A stretch of 64,000 nucleotides of DNA from Burkholderia sp. SRS-46 (GTDB lineage: Bacteria > Pseudomonadota > Gammaproteobacteria > Burkholderiales > Burkholderiaceae), in NCBI RefSeq assembly GCF_004343775.1, contig NZ_PTXL01000002.1, positions 1 through 64,000 on the forward strand. The letters are read 5' to 3'. The position numbers were made by a program, and so were the translations under genes. Shown here one piece after another: positions 1-9,199 of the stretch (within the stretch, counting starts at the first letter, position 1; each line of letters opens with the position of its first letter). The notes under the pieces were generated by a model that saw nothing but the letters and a program-made list of their open reading frames with translations, was not told the DNA's origin and did no database searches.

Positions 1-86
1 CCGCCCAACCCCTCATCCACCACCCAATTTGCGCGATAATCGCCCATTCCCGCGCGCTCACCGCCCCACCCGACGTTTCCGCACTC

Positions 87-857
87 ATGAAAAAGGCCGA
101 ACTCGACAAGCGCGACTGGATCGCCGGTCTGGAAAAAGGCCTGATGATCCTCGAGGCGTTCGACAGCCAGCACGCGCGCATGACGCCCACCCAGGCGGCC
201 GCCCGCACCGGCCTCACGCGCACCGCCGCGCGGCGCTATCTGCTGACGCTCGAATCGCTCGGCTACGTCTACACCGACGGCAAGCTGTACGGCCTCACGC
301 CGCGCGTGCTGCGGGTCGGCTGGTCGTATTTCGATTCCGCGCGCCTGCCGCGCACCGTGCAGCCGTATCTGCAGCAGCTCAGCGCGACGCTCAACGAATC
401 CGCGTACGTGAGCGTGCTCGACGAATGGGAGCTGGTGTTCATCGCGCGCAACGGCGTGTCGCGCGTGATGACGACCGGCTTCGTGCTCGGCGCGCGCGTG
501 CCGGCGCCGCTGACGTCGCCGGGCGTCGTGCTGCTCGCGCACCTGCCCGACCGTGACGCGGTGCGCGCGTGGCTCGACGGCGCCGAGCTGGCGCCGTTCA
601 CGCCGCATACGATCACCAACAAGGCCCGCCTGCTCGAACAGATCGACCGCGCCCGCGACGACGGCTTCGCGGTGATCGAGCAGCAATTGCAGGTCGGCGT
701 GCGCGGCATCGCGGTGCCGCTGAAGAACCGTCACGGCGAAGTCGTTGCCGCGCTCAGCACCAACATGCCGATCGGCGCGGAAACCACCGAAGCGGCCGTG
801 CGCCGCGTGCTGCCGTCGCTGCAGGAAACCGCGCTCGCGATGCTGAACGTGCTCTGA
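87..857 (+). CDS. IclR-family transcriptional regulator (PcaR/PobR-like)
   Basis: A 256-residue DNA-binding regulator. Residues about 12-70 form the IclR winged helix-turn-helix (TPTQAAARTGLTRTAARRYL). The rest is the IclR effector-binding domain, with the conserved GVRGIAVPL and ALSTNMPIG stretches. Length and layout match the PcaR/PobR subgroup, which usually activates aromatic-acid (beta-ketoadipate) genes in response to a small ligand. No aromatic catabolic gene lies downstream: the next gene converges on it after only 18 bases. Its target is therefore probably outside the window, upstream of base 1, and the true ligand cannot be told from the sequence. The ATG at 87 begins just where IclR similarity starts. 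Confidence 0.9.
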   Translation: MKKAELDKRDWIAGLEKGLMILEAFDSQHARMTPTQAAARTGLTRTAARRYLLTLESLGYVYTDGKLYGLTPRVLRVGWSYFDSARLPRTVQPYLQQLSATLNESAYVSVLDEWELVFIARNGVSRVMTTGFVLGARVPAPLTSPGVVLLAHLPDRDAVRAWLDGAELAPFTPHTITNKARLLEQIDRARDDGFAVIEQQLQVGVRGIAVPLKNRHGEVVAALSTNMPIGAETTEAAVRRVLPSLQETALAMLNVL

Positions 858-875
858 ACGTGCGCTGAGGGCCGC

Positions 876-3176
876 TCAGCCGATCCGCCACCAGCGCGGC
901 AGCAGGTCGCGCACCTCGCGCCGCCGGTAGCGGTCGTCGATCAGATGCACGACACCCTCGTCGTGCTCGGTGCGGATCACGCGCCCCGCCGCCTGCACGA
1001 CCTTCTGCAGCCCCGGATACAGGTAGATGTAGTCGTAGCCGTTGCCGAAGCGGGCCTCCATCGCGCGGCGCATCTGCTCGTTGACGTCGTTGACCTGCGG
1101 CAGCCCGAGCGTCGCAATGAACGCGCCGATCAGCCGCTCGCCCGCGAGGTCCACCCCTTCCGAGAACGCGCCGCCCAGCACCGCGAAGCCGACGCCGCGC
1201 CCGCCCGCCTCGAAGCGCGCGAGGAACGCGTCGCGCTCGGCCTCGGCCATGCCGGGCGCCTGCGCCCACACGGGCACGTCCGGATGACGTTCCTGCATCA
1301 GCGCGACCACGCGCTGCAGGTAATCGAAGCTGCTCAGGAAGCTCAGGTAGTTGCCCGGACGCGCTGCGTACTGCGCGGCGATCAGGTCGACGATCGGCGC
1401 CAGCGAGCGATCGCGGTCGCGCCAGCGCGTCGACACGTGGCTCGCGACGCGCACGGTCAGTTGCTCGGCGCGGAACGGCCCGTCGACGTCGAGCCAGCCG
1501 GTGTCCGACGGCAGCCCGAGCGTGTCCCGGTAAAAGTGGAACGGGCGCAGCGTCCCGGAGAACAGCACCGTCGCGCGGGCGGCTGCGAAGCGCGGCGCGA
1601 GGAAACCGGCCGGGACCACGTTGCGCACGCACAGCGTCGATTGCACGCGGCGCCGCCGGCCGGCGGGCACCACGCCGTCGAGCCCCGGCTGGTGAGGCAT
1701 CGGCTCGCCGTGCAGCGTCGCGTCGAAGATCGACGCATCGTCGAACGCGTCCGCGAGCGCGCCGAACGCGATCGCGTCGAAATGAAAGCGCAGCAGCGCG
1801 TCGCCGTTCGCACGCGGCGCGTCGGCCAGATGCTCGCCGATCGCCGCCACCAGGTTCTGCACGGCCGACACGAGCGAACCCGGGATGTCCGGATACGCGG
1901 CATAGCGCGTCTCCTGCGCGCGGTTCAGTGCGCCCCACGCGCGGCCGAGCCGCTCGAACGGCTTGCGCAACGCGGCCGGCGCCGCATCGCGCGCGGCGGC
2001 GAACGCGAACGGATCGAGCGACGCGCTGTACATCTTGCGCGCGCGGTCGAGCAGGTTGTGCGCCTCGTCGACGAGCACGCCGATGCGCCACTGGTTCTGT
2101 TGCGCGAGCGTGTGCAGCATCGCGCTGCTGTCGTAGTAGTAGTTGTAGTCGCCGATCACCATGTCGGACCAGCGCGACAGCTCCTGCGCGAGGTAATACG
2201 GACAGATGTCGTGTGCAAGCGCCGCCGCGCGCACCGTGTCGCGGTCGAGCAGCCCGCGGCCGATCGCGGCATCCCGCGCGGCGCCGAGGCGGTCGTAGAA
2301 GCCCCGCGCGAGCGGACACGATTCGCCGTGGCACGCGTTGTCCGGGTGCTCGCACGCCTTGTCGCGCGCCACGAGTTCCAGCACCCGCAGCGGCAGCGCC
2401 GGCGTGCCGGCGCCGAGCGTCGTCACCGCATCGAGCGCGAGCGCGCGGCCCGGCGTCTTCGCGGTCAGGAAAAACACCCGGTCGAGCTGATCCTCGCCGC
2501 ACGCCTTCAGCAGCGGGAACACGGTGCCGAGCGTCTTGCCGATGCCGGTCGGCGCCTGTGCCATCAGGCAGCGTTCGTCGCGCGCGGCGCGATAGGCGGC
2601 GACCGCCAGCTCGCGCTGGCCGCTGCGGAACCGCGCATGCGGAAACTGCAGCGCGCGCAGCGCCGCGTCGCGCGCGGCCCGGTGCGCGGTTTCGCGTTCG
2701 GCCCAGCCGACGAAGCACGCGCACTGCTCGGCGAAGAACGCCGCGAGCGCGTCCGCGCCCAGCGTCTCGCTCAGCACGGTCTCGCGCTCGGACACGATGT
2801 CGAAATACACGAGCGCGACCGCGATCTCCGCGAGCCCGCGCGACGCGCACAGCAGATGCGCGTACACCTTCGCCTGTGCCCAATGCAGCGCGCGATGGTT
2901 GTCCGGCATCGCATCGAGGCTGCCGCGGTAGGTCTTGATTTCCTCCAGCCGGTTCGACACGGGGTCGTAGCCGTCCGCGCGGCCGCGCACGGTCAGCGTG
3001 CCCCACGTGCCCGTCAGTGGAATCTCGGTTTCATAGCGCGCGCCGCGGCGCGACGTCACCGCGCCGTGCCCGGCGATGCCTTCGAGCGCGGTCGGCGCGG
3101 GCGTGAAGCGCAGGTCGAGATCGCCGCGCCGCGCGGTGAACTCGCACATCGCCCGCACCGCGACGATGTAGCTCAT
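876..3176 (-). CDS. ATP-dependent DNA helicase, XPD/DinG type, with N-terminal PD-(D/E)XK nuclease domain
   Basis: A 766-residue superfamily 2 helicase. The first ~110 residues look like a Cas4/RecB-type nuclease: Asp68, then E79-I80-K81 (the D/E-X-K signature) and the QAKVY motif (Q101, Y105). Walker A is APTGIGKT (208-215) and the DEAH box is at 370-373. Cys275, Cys282, Cys287 and Cys325 lie between them, placed like the iron-sulfur cluster ligands of XPD and DinG. Motif VI is near the end (QAAGRVIRTEHD). Its ATG overlaps the stop of the upstream VRR-NUC gene by four bases, so the two are translationally coupled. Known relatives unwind damaged or forked DNA; a joint role in crosslink or replication repair is inferred. 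Longer readings upstream of 3176 only shadow the neighbouring gene. Confidence 0.9.
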   Translation of the reverse strand: MSYIVAVRAMCEFTARRGDLDLRFTPAPTALEGIAGHGAVTSRRGARYETEIPLTGTWGTLTVRGRADGYDPVSNRLEEIKTYRGSLDAMPDNHRALHWAQAKVYAHLLCASRGLAEIAVALVYFDIVSERETVLSETLGADALAAFFAEQCACFVGWAERETAHRAARDAALRALQFPHARFRSGQRELAVAAYRAARDERCLMAQAPTGIGKTLGTVFPLLKACGEDQLDRVFFLTAKTPGRALALDAVTTLGAGTPALPLRVLELVARDKACEHPDNACHGESCPLARGFYDRLGAARDAAIGRGLLDRDTVRAAALAHDICPYYLAQELSRWSDMVIGDYNYYYDSSAMLHTLAQQNQWRIGVLVDEAHNLLDRARKMYSASLDPFAFAAARDAAPAALRKPFERLGRAWGALNRAQETRYAAYPDIPGSLVSAVQNLVAAIGEHLADAPRANGDALLRFHFDAIAFGALADAFDDASIFDATLHGEPMPHQPGLDGVVPAGRRRRVQSTLCVRNVVPAGFLAPRFAAARATVLFSGTLRPFHFYRDTLGLPSDTGWLDVDGPFRAEQLTVRVASHVSTRWRDRDRSLAPIVDLIAAQYAARPGNYLSFLSSFDYLQRVVALMQERHPDVPVWAQAPGMAEAERDAFLARFEAGGRGVGFAVLGGAFSEGVDLAGERLIGAFIATLGLPQVNDVNEQMRRAMEARFGNGYDYIYLYPGLQKVVQAAGRVIRTEHDEGVVHLIDDRYRRREVRDLLPRWWRIG

Positions 3177-4867
3177 GCGGACTGCCCCGCCGCCTCGGCA
3201 GGCGCGACGGCGTCGCCCGCCCACTCGACGTCCACCACGCGCACCGGCATCCCGTGCGCGACGCAGTAGCCGAGCCAGCGCGTCTGGTTGTCCTGCAGGC
3301 GATCGCCGGGCCCCTTCACCTCGATCATTTCGTAGCGCCGCGTGTCCGGCCAGAAGCGGACCAGATCGGGGAACCCGGAGCGGTTGCTGCGGATGTCGGC
3401 GAGCAGGCGCGTGAACCAGAGCCGCAGATGCGCGGGCGGCAGGCACGCGAGCGCCTCGTCGAGCAGCGCCGGGCTCAGCACGCCCCAGAACACGAACGGC
3501 GACTGCAGGCCCATCTTCGTCGCGAAGTGGCGGCGGATCGTCTCCTGGTACGCGCCGGAATCGAGCTGCGCGAAGCACGCGGCAAACGCGTCCGCGCGGC
3601 GCGCGGCGAAATCGGGCGCATGCAGGTCGGCCGGCCCGCGCTGGAACGGATGGAAGAACGCGCCCGGCACCGCGGCAAACACGGGCTCCCAGCACAACAG
3701 CCCGAACAGCGAGTTGATCAGCGTGTTCTCGACGTAATGGACCGGCGCTTCCGGCTGCGCGAGATGGTCGCGCACCGCGTATTCGACGCTCACGAACGCG
3801 TCCGGGCGCGCCAGCACCAGCGTGTCGCGCGGCACGTCCGGCGCGGCGGCCGCGCGTTCCGCCACACGGCCGAGACGCCGCTGCAGGCGCGGCAGCATCC
3901 GTTCGACCCGCTGGCGCTCCTCGTCGCTTTCGAACCCGGTGCGCGCGTCGAGGGCGAGCGCGAGCGCGTCGTCGTCGCGCCCGCAGCGCTCGAGCACGCG
4001 AATCCGCCGGTGGCGGCTGCCGGGCCACGCGCTGCGCGCATACGCGTCGAGCGCCAGCGGCCACGCGCTGCGCCGCTCGCCGGCCTGGCCCACCGCGAAC
4101 AGCAGCTTCGCGCGGCGCGTCTCGAGCCACGGCTGCCCACAGGCGACCGAGCCGATCACGTCGACGAGCGGGTCGAGCGGCGTATCGTCGGGCCACGCGC
4201 CGAGCGCGTCGCGGCAGGCGTGCAGCGCGAGATACGCGTCGACGTCACCGCGCCGCTGGAACGCGCGCGACGATGGCGCGAACGGCACGCTTTCATACTG
4301 GAACACGCCGAGATCGGCGAGCACGAACTCGCTCCAGTCCTGGTAAAGATTGCCGAAGAACATCAGCCGCAGCCGGTCGCACAGCGCGCCGACCGTCACG
4401 CGCAGCACGCGATCGTCGGTCGCCGGATGCCACGCATCGAACGCCTGCGCCGCGTCGTGCGCGGGCCGCAGCCGGTCGAGCCAGTCGGCCTTGCGCTCGC
4501 CCGCATGCGCGGCGAGCGCCGGAAACATCCGCAGCAGTTCGGCCTTGGTGGACAGCGCGAACACGTCGTCGAGCGTCAGTGCCGGCGCCGGATCGACCCA
4601 GCCCAGCGCGACGAGCGGCGCGGCGGCCGCGAGCGGGCAGCCGATCTCGTCGTAGGCGAGCTTGCCGGCACGGAAATCGGGCCCGTTGCGCATCAGCATC
4701 CGCACGAGCAGCGCGCGCGACGCCTGCGGCAACGTTGCAAAAGCGTGCAGGAAGGCGCGTTCGCCGTCGTCGAACACGTCGTCGTAGCGCTCGCCGAGCC
4801 AGGCGAGCGCGCGCTCGAAATTGGTCAGGTAGTAGAACGCCCGGGGCGTCGGCGAGGTAGGTGTCAC
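3173..4867 (-). CDS. fan1: FAN1-type VRR-NUC structure-specific nuclease
   Basis: A 564-residue protein ending in a VRR-NUC domain. The catalytic residues are visible: Pro500-Asp501 (GFPDLVRF), the E516-V-K518 signature (IEVKGPGD) and the following QDNQ helix. The N-terminal FYYLTNFERAL and the middle helical repeats match bacterial FAN1. FAN1 trims 5' flaps and unhooks DNA interstrand crosslinks; the Pseudomonas aeruginosa enzyme is the bacterial structural model. The start is a GTG, because the next in-frame codons upstream run into a stop at 4877-4879. It is the first gene of a two-gene operon with the helicase (ATGA overlap). A LexA-type palindrome sits 12 bases before the GTG, so induction by DNA damage is likely. 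Confidence 0.9.
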   Translation of the reverse strand: MTPTSPTPRAFYYLTNFERALAWLGERYDDVFDDGERAFLHAFATLPQASRALLVRMLMRNGPDFRAGKLAYDEIGCPLAAAAPLVALGWVDPAPALTLDDVFALSTKAELLRMFPALAAHAGERKADWLDRLRPAHDAAQAFDAWHPATDDRVLRVTVGALCDRLRLMFFGNLYQDWSEFVLADLGVFQYESVPFAPSSRAFQRRGDVDAYLALHACRDALGAWPDDTPLDPLVDVIGSVACGQPWLETRRAKLLFAVGQAGERRSAWPLALDAYARSAWPGSRHRRIRVLERCGRDDDALALALDARTGFESDEERQRVERMLPRLQRRLGRVAERAAAAPDVPRDTLVLARPDAFVSVEYAVRDHLAQPEAPVHYVENTLINSLFGLLCWEPVFAAVPGAFFHPFQRGPADLHAPDFAARRADAFAACFAQLDSGAYQETIRRHFATKMGLQSPFVFWGVLSPALLDEALACLPPAHLRLWFTRLLADIRSNRSGFPDLVRFWPDTRRYEMIEVKGPGDRLQDNQTRWLGYCVAHGMPVRVVDVEWAGDAVAPAEAAGQSA

Positions 4868-4879
4868 GGAGATCGGTCA

Positions 4880-4895
4880 CTGTACATTTGTACAG
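4880..4895 (-). promoter_or_regulatory. LexA (SOS) box in front of the nuclease-helicase operon
   Basis: The 16 bases CTGTACATTTGTACAG fit the LexA consensus CTGT-N8-ACAG perfectly, and the dyad extends to seven bases per arm. It lies 12 bases before the GTG of the FAN1 gene. On the minus strand a -10-like TATGAT (plus-strand 4902-4907) is 6 bases upstream, so the transcription start would fall inside the box, the usual geometry for LexA repression. The -35 is weak. Confidence 0.8.
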
Positions 4896-4953
4896 GTGCG
4901 AATCATAGCAAATGTGAAACCAGCGGCGGGTGCGCGAGCAAACCGCCCCGCCG

Positions 4954-5832
4954 TCAAAACTGGTAATTCACCGAGAAATCGAACACCCCGTTCGTCGACT
5001 GCTGCGTGACCGGGCTGCGCGCCGCGCGCCCGACGAGCTGCTCGATCGCGCCGTCCATCGTCACGAACCAGTGCTTGTTCACGAACCAGACCATCGTGAC
5101 GCCCGCGCCGACCGACTTGAGCCCGGCGCCCGACGAATAGCGCGGCAGCCCGGAGCGCGCGGCCGCGCCGTCGCTGACGCCGAACCAGCTGTTCATGTAG
5201 CGCGCATCGGCGAACGACACGGTCGGCCCGGCGAACCAGAAGAACTGTTCGTTGCTGCCGGGCAAAGGCATGTACGCGGACAGGTCGCCGACCCAGCCGT
5301 TCGAGCCGCCGAGGCTGCGCCGCACGTCCGCGCGCAGCACGAGCGGAAACGCCTTCGAGATCACGTAGTCGGCCGACAGCTTCATCACCGGCGCCGGATT
5401 GATGTTGTCGAAGCCGTTCAGGTGGCCGAGATCGTCCGACGCGCGGCGCCCGAGGTCGTAGCCCACCGACAGGCTGACGCGCCAGTTCGGGCCGCGCAGC
5501 ACGTTCGCGCCGATGCCCTCGCCGGTCGACAGGAAGAACAGGTCGCGATAGCGCACGTCGACGTTCGGCCCGCCGAGCAGGTGATAGCGATCGGAACCCG
5601 CGTAGCGCGGCTGCAGCGCCATCCCCGCGCCGACGCTCACCTGCCAGGTCGGCTGGTTCGGTTCGAACACCTTCATCAGCGGCACGCCCGCCGAATACTG
5701 CCATTCGCCGAGCGGCGACGGTGTCTGGGCATAAGCGGCCGGCGACGTGGCCGCCGCGAGCGCGGCGACCATCGACGCGCCGGACAGGAACCGGCATGTG
5801 CCGGACGACAGCAACGGGCGAGCGATGGCCAT
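4954..5832 (-). CDS. MipA/OmpV-family outer-membrane protein
   Basis: A 292-residue exported protein. Residues 1-35 are a signal peptide ending AAYAQ. The body alternates short beta strands and ends in Phe (FDFSVNYQF), as outer-membrane barrels do. The conserved MipA/OmpV features are present: PRYAGSDRYHLLGGPNVDVRYRD near the N-terminus and the GAGVTMVWFVNKHW strand near the C-terminus. Family members act as MltA-interacting scaffolds or channels, and several respond to antibiotics, but the exact role here is unknown. The ATG at 5832 is chosen because the signal peptide starts directly there. No clear Shine-Dalgarno is seen. The gene stands alone. Confidence 0.85.
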   Translation of the reverse strand: MAIARPLLSSGTCRFLSGASMVAALAAATSPAAYAQTPSPLGEWQYSAGVPLMKVFEPNQPTWQVSVGAGMALQPRYAGSDRYHLLGGPNVDVRYRDLFFLSTGEGIGANVLRGPNWRVSLSVGYDLGRRASDDLGHLNGFDNINPAPVMKLSADYVISKAFPLVLRADVRRSLGGSNGWVGDLSAYMPLPGSNEQFFWFAGPTVSFADARYMNSWFGVSDGAAARSGLPRYSSGAGLKSVGAGVTMVWFVNKHWFVTMDGAIEQLVGRAARSPVTQQSTNGVFDFSVNYQF

Positions 5833-6156
5833 AGGCAGGTATCCGTCGGTTGCGCGAAAACCAGGGGAACGCCGCACATCGCATGCCGTACCGGCGAACC
5901 GCGAGCGGTACGAATGCAGCGTGCGCTGAATTAACGGACATCCTACGCGACGCGCGCGTGCACGCCTAGCGCCCGCCGCATGCATGCGCCGCGGCCACCA
6001 TGCCGAACGCGTTCGCGCCATCCATGTCGATCGCGGCGGCAGGCGCGCGCGTCGTAACGTAAACTTTCTCTGGATGCCTTCATCGCGATCCGCGTTCGCC
6101 CGCGCCGGGAACGCGGCTTGCTGATACGCGCGCATCCGACCGAAGGAGGTTCGACC

Positions 6157-6408
6157 ATGACCGTCCACGCTACCGGCAGCCGCGCCACGCCCGCATCGGC
6201 CGCGCGCCCGTCCCGCCTGTTTGCGTCGCAGCGCAAGCCGCCGTCCGACAAGACGGAGGAACGCATCGACGAAGGGCTGGAAGAAACGTTTCCCGCCAGC
6301 GATCCGCCCGCGATCGGCGGCGCCTCCCGCATCGATCCGGCGAAGCCGTCCGGCCAGCGCGACAAGCACCCGCCGGCCACCCCGTCGAAGCCGCGCGATC
6401 GACGCTAG
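6157..6408 (+). CDS. Small conserved hypothetical protein with EETFPASDPPA motif
   Basis: An 83-residue, charged, Pro-rich protein with no membrane segment. The central DEGLEETFPASDPPAIGG stretch is a motif I recognise from many short proteobacterial proteins of unknown function. The rest is low-complexity. A strong Shine-Dalgarno (AAGGAGG at 6143-6149), 7 bases before the ATG, supports a real gene. It stands alone between divergent and convergent neighbours. No function can be assigned. Confidence 0.75.
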   Translation: MTVHATGSRATPASAARPSRLFASQRKPPSDKTEERIDEGLEETFPASDPPAIGGASRIDPAKPSGQRDKHPPATPSKPRDRR

Positions 6409-6615
6409 CGCGACGGCGGCCGGCCGTCGACGCGACATCGAGAAAGGATGCGAAAGGAAGCAGCCGGCATGAGGGTGTCGCCCGCCGGCCGACTGTCGTT
6501 CGTTGTTCGTTGCACGATGTGCGTCCGGACGGGAACGCGCCGGCGCGCCGCGGAGATCGCGCCCGTCGGCGCCGCGCATGGCGCGGCCGGCGGAACGCGA
6601 TCGCTGCCGGCCGCG

Positions 6616-8415
6616 TCAGGCGACCTTGAACTGCCCGACCGTCGCCGCGAGCGCGTGCGCCTGCGTCTGCAGCGCCGACGCCGCGGCCGTCGACTGTTCG
6701 ACCAGCGCCGCGTTCTGCTGCACCATCTCGTCGAGCTGCGTGACCGCGCGGTTCACTTCCTGGATCCCGCGGGTCTGCTCGTTCGCCGCGTGCGTGATCT
6801 CGGAGATGATCGTCGTCACGTTCGCGACGTTCGTGACGATCTCGCTCATCGTCTCGCCGGCCTGGCGCACCTGCCCGGAGCCCGCTTCGACGCTCGCGAC
6901 CGTCGATTCGACCAGCACCTTCACCTCGCGCGCGGCCTGCGCGCTGCGCTGCGCGAGGCTGCGCACTTCCTGCGCGACCACCGCGAAGCCGCGGCCCTGC
7001 TCGCCCGCGCGCGCCGCCTCGACGGCCGCGTTCAGCGCGAGGATGTTGGTCTGGAATGCGATGCCGTCGATCACGCCGATGATGTCGCCGATCCGGCCCG
7101 ACGCTTCCTCGATCTTCTCCATCGTCGTGACCACGTCCGACACGACCGCGCCGCCGTGCGACGCGATCTTCGACGCCGCCGCGGCCCGTTCGTCGGCCTG
7201 GCCCGCCGCCGCGGCCGACTGGCCGACGGTCGCGGTGATTTCCTCCATCGACGCGGCCGTCTCCTCGAGGCTCGCGGCAGCCGCCTCGGTACGCGACGAC
7301 AGATCCTGGTTGCCGGCCGCGATCTCGTTGGCCGCCGTGCGCACCGATTCGCTCGCGTCGCGGATCTGCTGCATCACGTTCTGAAGCTGGTTCACGAAGC
7401 TGTTGAACGAGCGGGCGATGTCCGCGACCTCGTCGCGGCCTTCGTCCGGCAGGCGCTGCGTCAGGTCGCCCGCGCCCGAGCCGATCGCGGCCATCGCATC
7501 GCGCACCTGCGACAGGCGGCGGAACGCGGTCGCGGTCACCGCGCCGACGATCAGCGCCGACAGCGCGATGATCACGACGAGCGTCACGACCGCCGTGATC
7601 AGGAACGAGCGCATGGCCGCGTTGGCCTCGCTCTTGTCGAGCGCGACGTACACGAACCAGTCGGTGCCGGGCACCGGCTGCGCGCGCACGAGCTTGGTCG
7701 CGCCGCCGGCGTTCACCTCGAGGGGCGCGCTGCCGGACGCGATCGATGCCGGGCTGACGCCGCCGAAATCGGGCGACACGTCGGTCACCGGCTTGAGCGT
7801 GAGCTTCGGATCGGCGTGCGCGATGATGTGGCCCGCGCCGTCGATCAGCATGCCGAAGCTGGTCGGCGACGGATGGATCGACTTGACGTTCGCGATCACC
7901 GTATCCATCGCGACGTCCGCCGCCACGACCGCCTTGAGCACGCCGTCGCGCACCACGGGCGCCGCGAACGTGACGACCAGCTTGCCCGTCCCCGCATCGA
8001 CATACGGCGGCGTGACAACCGGCTTGCCGGCCTGCGCGGCCTGCTTGAACCAGGGCCGCCCGGTCGGGTCGTAGTCGGCCGGAATGCCGGTCGGGTCGGT
8101 GAACTTGAAGGTCTTGTCCGCGTAGCCCGCGTAGACGTTGATGAAGCCGCCGGCCGCGCCGATCTGCTTGAACGCCGTCAACGCATCCGGCGACAGCGCC
8201 GCTTCCTGCAGCGAGTCGATCATCTTCGACTTCGACGCGACCCACTCGCCGATCGCATTCGCGTACAAGGTGGACGTGGACGACAGGCTGCTGTCGATAT
8301 CGCCGTCGCTGTACGTCTTCGCGACGAAGCTGTTGATCAGGGCGCTGGCGACGAGCGCAAACGTGACGATGGCGACACTCACGGCAATAATCCGTGCGCG
8401 GATGGACGAGAACAT
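6616..8415 (-). CDS. Methyl-accepting chemotaxis protein with Cache sensor domain
   Basis: A 599-residue inner-membrane chemoreceptor. A transmembrane helix (about 8-30) is followed by a periplasmic dCache-type sensor; the [11 protein letters not shown] and [19 protein letters not shown] stretches are typical. A second transmembrane helix ([19 protein letters not shown]), a HAMP linker and a cytoplasmic signalling domain follow. The signalling tip ([20 protein letters not shown]) is intact and contacts CheA/CheW. dCache receptors with this motif often bind amino acids; the ligand here is not known. The ATG at 8415 is chosen because it starts directly at the first membrane helix; an upstream start would add an unlikely Arg-rich tail. 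No che genes are adjacent. Confidence 0.92.
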   Translation of the reverse strand: MFSSIRARIIAVSVAIVTFALVASALINSFVAKTYSDGDIDSSLSSTSTLYANAIGEWVASKSKMIDSLQEAALSPDALTAFKQIGAAGGFINVYAGYADKTFKFTDPTGIPADYDPTGRPWFKQAAQAGKPVVTPPYVDAGTGKLVVTFAAPVVRDGVLKAVVAADVAMDTVIANVKSIHPSPTSFGMLIDGAGHIIAHADPKLTLKPVTDVSPDFGGVSPASIASGSAPLEVNAGGATKLVRAQPVPGTDWFVYVALDKSEANAAMRSFLITAVVTLVVIIALSALIVGAVTATAFRRLSQVRDAMAAIGSGAGDLTQRLPDEGRDEVADIARSFNSFVNQLQNVMQQIRDASESVRTAANEIAAGNQDLSSRTEAAAASLEETAASMEEITATVGQSAAAAGQADERAAAASKIASHGGAVVSDVVTTMEKIEEASGRIGDIIGVIDGIAFQTNILALNAAVEAARAGEQGRGFAVVAQEVRSLAQRSAQAAREVKVLVESTVASVEAGSGQVRQAGETMSEIVTNVANVTTIISEITHAANEQTRGIQEVNRAVTQLDEMVQQNAALVEQSTAAASALQTQAHALAATVGQFKVA

Positions 8416-8600
8416 GGCAACGACTCTGTAAGGGAGCGCGAACGCCCGGTGGACGAATTCTCCGTGTAAACGGCGCGCCGGCCGTTTACTTGAGGGTCGC
8501 GTGCACAAGATTGATGCATGGGCGGACACTGCGCAAATCGGGGCCCGAGCGGCCGCGAAGCGCGCCGCCGAAATGCGGGCGGCTCGGCGAGGCGATTCCG

Positions 8601-8636
8601 TCAGCGCATCGTCATGGCGTTGTCAGCGCATCGTCA
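8601..8636. repeat. 14-bp direct repeat at the end of the alcohol dehydrogenase remnant
   Basis: TCAGCGCATCGTCA occurs at 8601-8614 and again at 8623-8636, separated by 8 bases. The repeat covers the stop codon of the alcohol dehydrogenase remnant and may be a scar of slippage that changed the end of the gene. Confidence 0.5.
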
Positions 8637-8958
8637 GCACGGCCGCGTCCGGCGCGCAGGCCGTCAAGGGCCCGGTTCGCATCGGCGAGCGCATGGCGGG
8701 TCGTCTCGATTTCGAGCGGAATCCGTGCCGCCGGCGCCATGAACGCGTCGCCGTCCGCGCGGGTCAGGTTCGCGACCGACGGCCCGGAATCACCGGGCGC
8801 TTCGGCGTGCGCAGGTCGCCGTCGACGACCTGCAGATCGGTGCGGCAGACGCCGCACGCGAGGATGTCGATCAGGAGCTGGCCCGGCCCCGGCGACGGAT
8901 CGGGCAGCTCGCGCAGCGTCAGCTGCGGCGAATGGCAGTCATAGACGCCGGCTCGCAT
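8612..8958 (-). pseudogene. Zinc-dependent alcohol dehydrogenase, internally deleted and frameshifted
   Basis: The first ~58 codons from the ATG at 8958 read as the N-terminus of a medium-chain alcohol dehydrogenase. They include LACGVCRTDLQVVDGDL, holding the catalytic-zinc Cys, and end at KRPVIPG, where HEIVG should follow. In another frame, from about 8790, the sequence reads SVANLTRADGDAFMAPAARIPLE...ADANRALDGLRAGR, the C-terminus of the same family. About 220 codons (structural zinc, Rossmann fold) are missing between the two parts, and the join is out of frame. The product cannot be an active enzyme. Its 5' end overlaps the stop of the DUF3562 gene by 20 bases. Confidence 0.85.
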
Positions 8959-9199
8959 GGTGGGTGGGCGGCGCGCTGCCCGCCGGTTCGGCTTGATCGG
9001 ACTGCGCGGCCTGATCGTCGAGCTTGCGCATCCGGTCGCGCAGGTGACGGATCGCGAACACGTGAACGTAGTCGTGCACGCGCGCGTCGGACGCGAGCGC
9101 GCTCACCTCGTCATCGATCATCTTGCGCAGCTGGTCTTCGCTGATCGCGCGCTGCGCGGCGAATTCCTTGAGGGATTCCAGCAAATTGTCCTTTGACAT
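8939..9199 (-). CDS. DUF3562-like small protein
   Basis: An 86-residue soluble protein. The helical part (about 5-60; MSKDNLLESLKEF, then SEDQLRKMIDDEVSAL and HDYVHVFAIRHLRDRM) looks like the DUF3562 family of Burkholderia and relatives, whose function is unknown. The C-terminal 25 residues are low-complexity. The ATG at 9199 has an AGGAG about 8 bases upstream. Its 3' end overlaps the alcohol dehydrogenase remnant, so both were probably once cotranscribed. Confidence 0.75.
   Translation of the reverse strand: MSKDNLLESLKEFAAQRAISEDQLRKMIDDEVSALASDARVHDYVHVFAIRHLRDRMRKLDDQAAQSDQAEPAGSAPPTHHASRRL

Noticed and set aside
3177..4196. N-terminal extension of the helicase frame far into the FAN1 gene
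   Set aside because: The extension is Arg/Ala-rich shadow sequence. The ATG at 3176 overlapping the FAN1 stop is the natural coupled start.
6170..8245. A 691-codon frame antiparallel to small genes and in register shift with the chemoreceptor
   Set aside because: Arg/Gly-rich shadow of the chemoreceptor gene; it has no recognisable domain.
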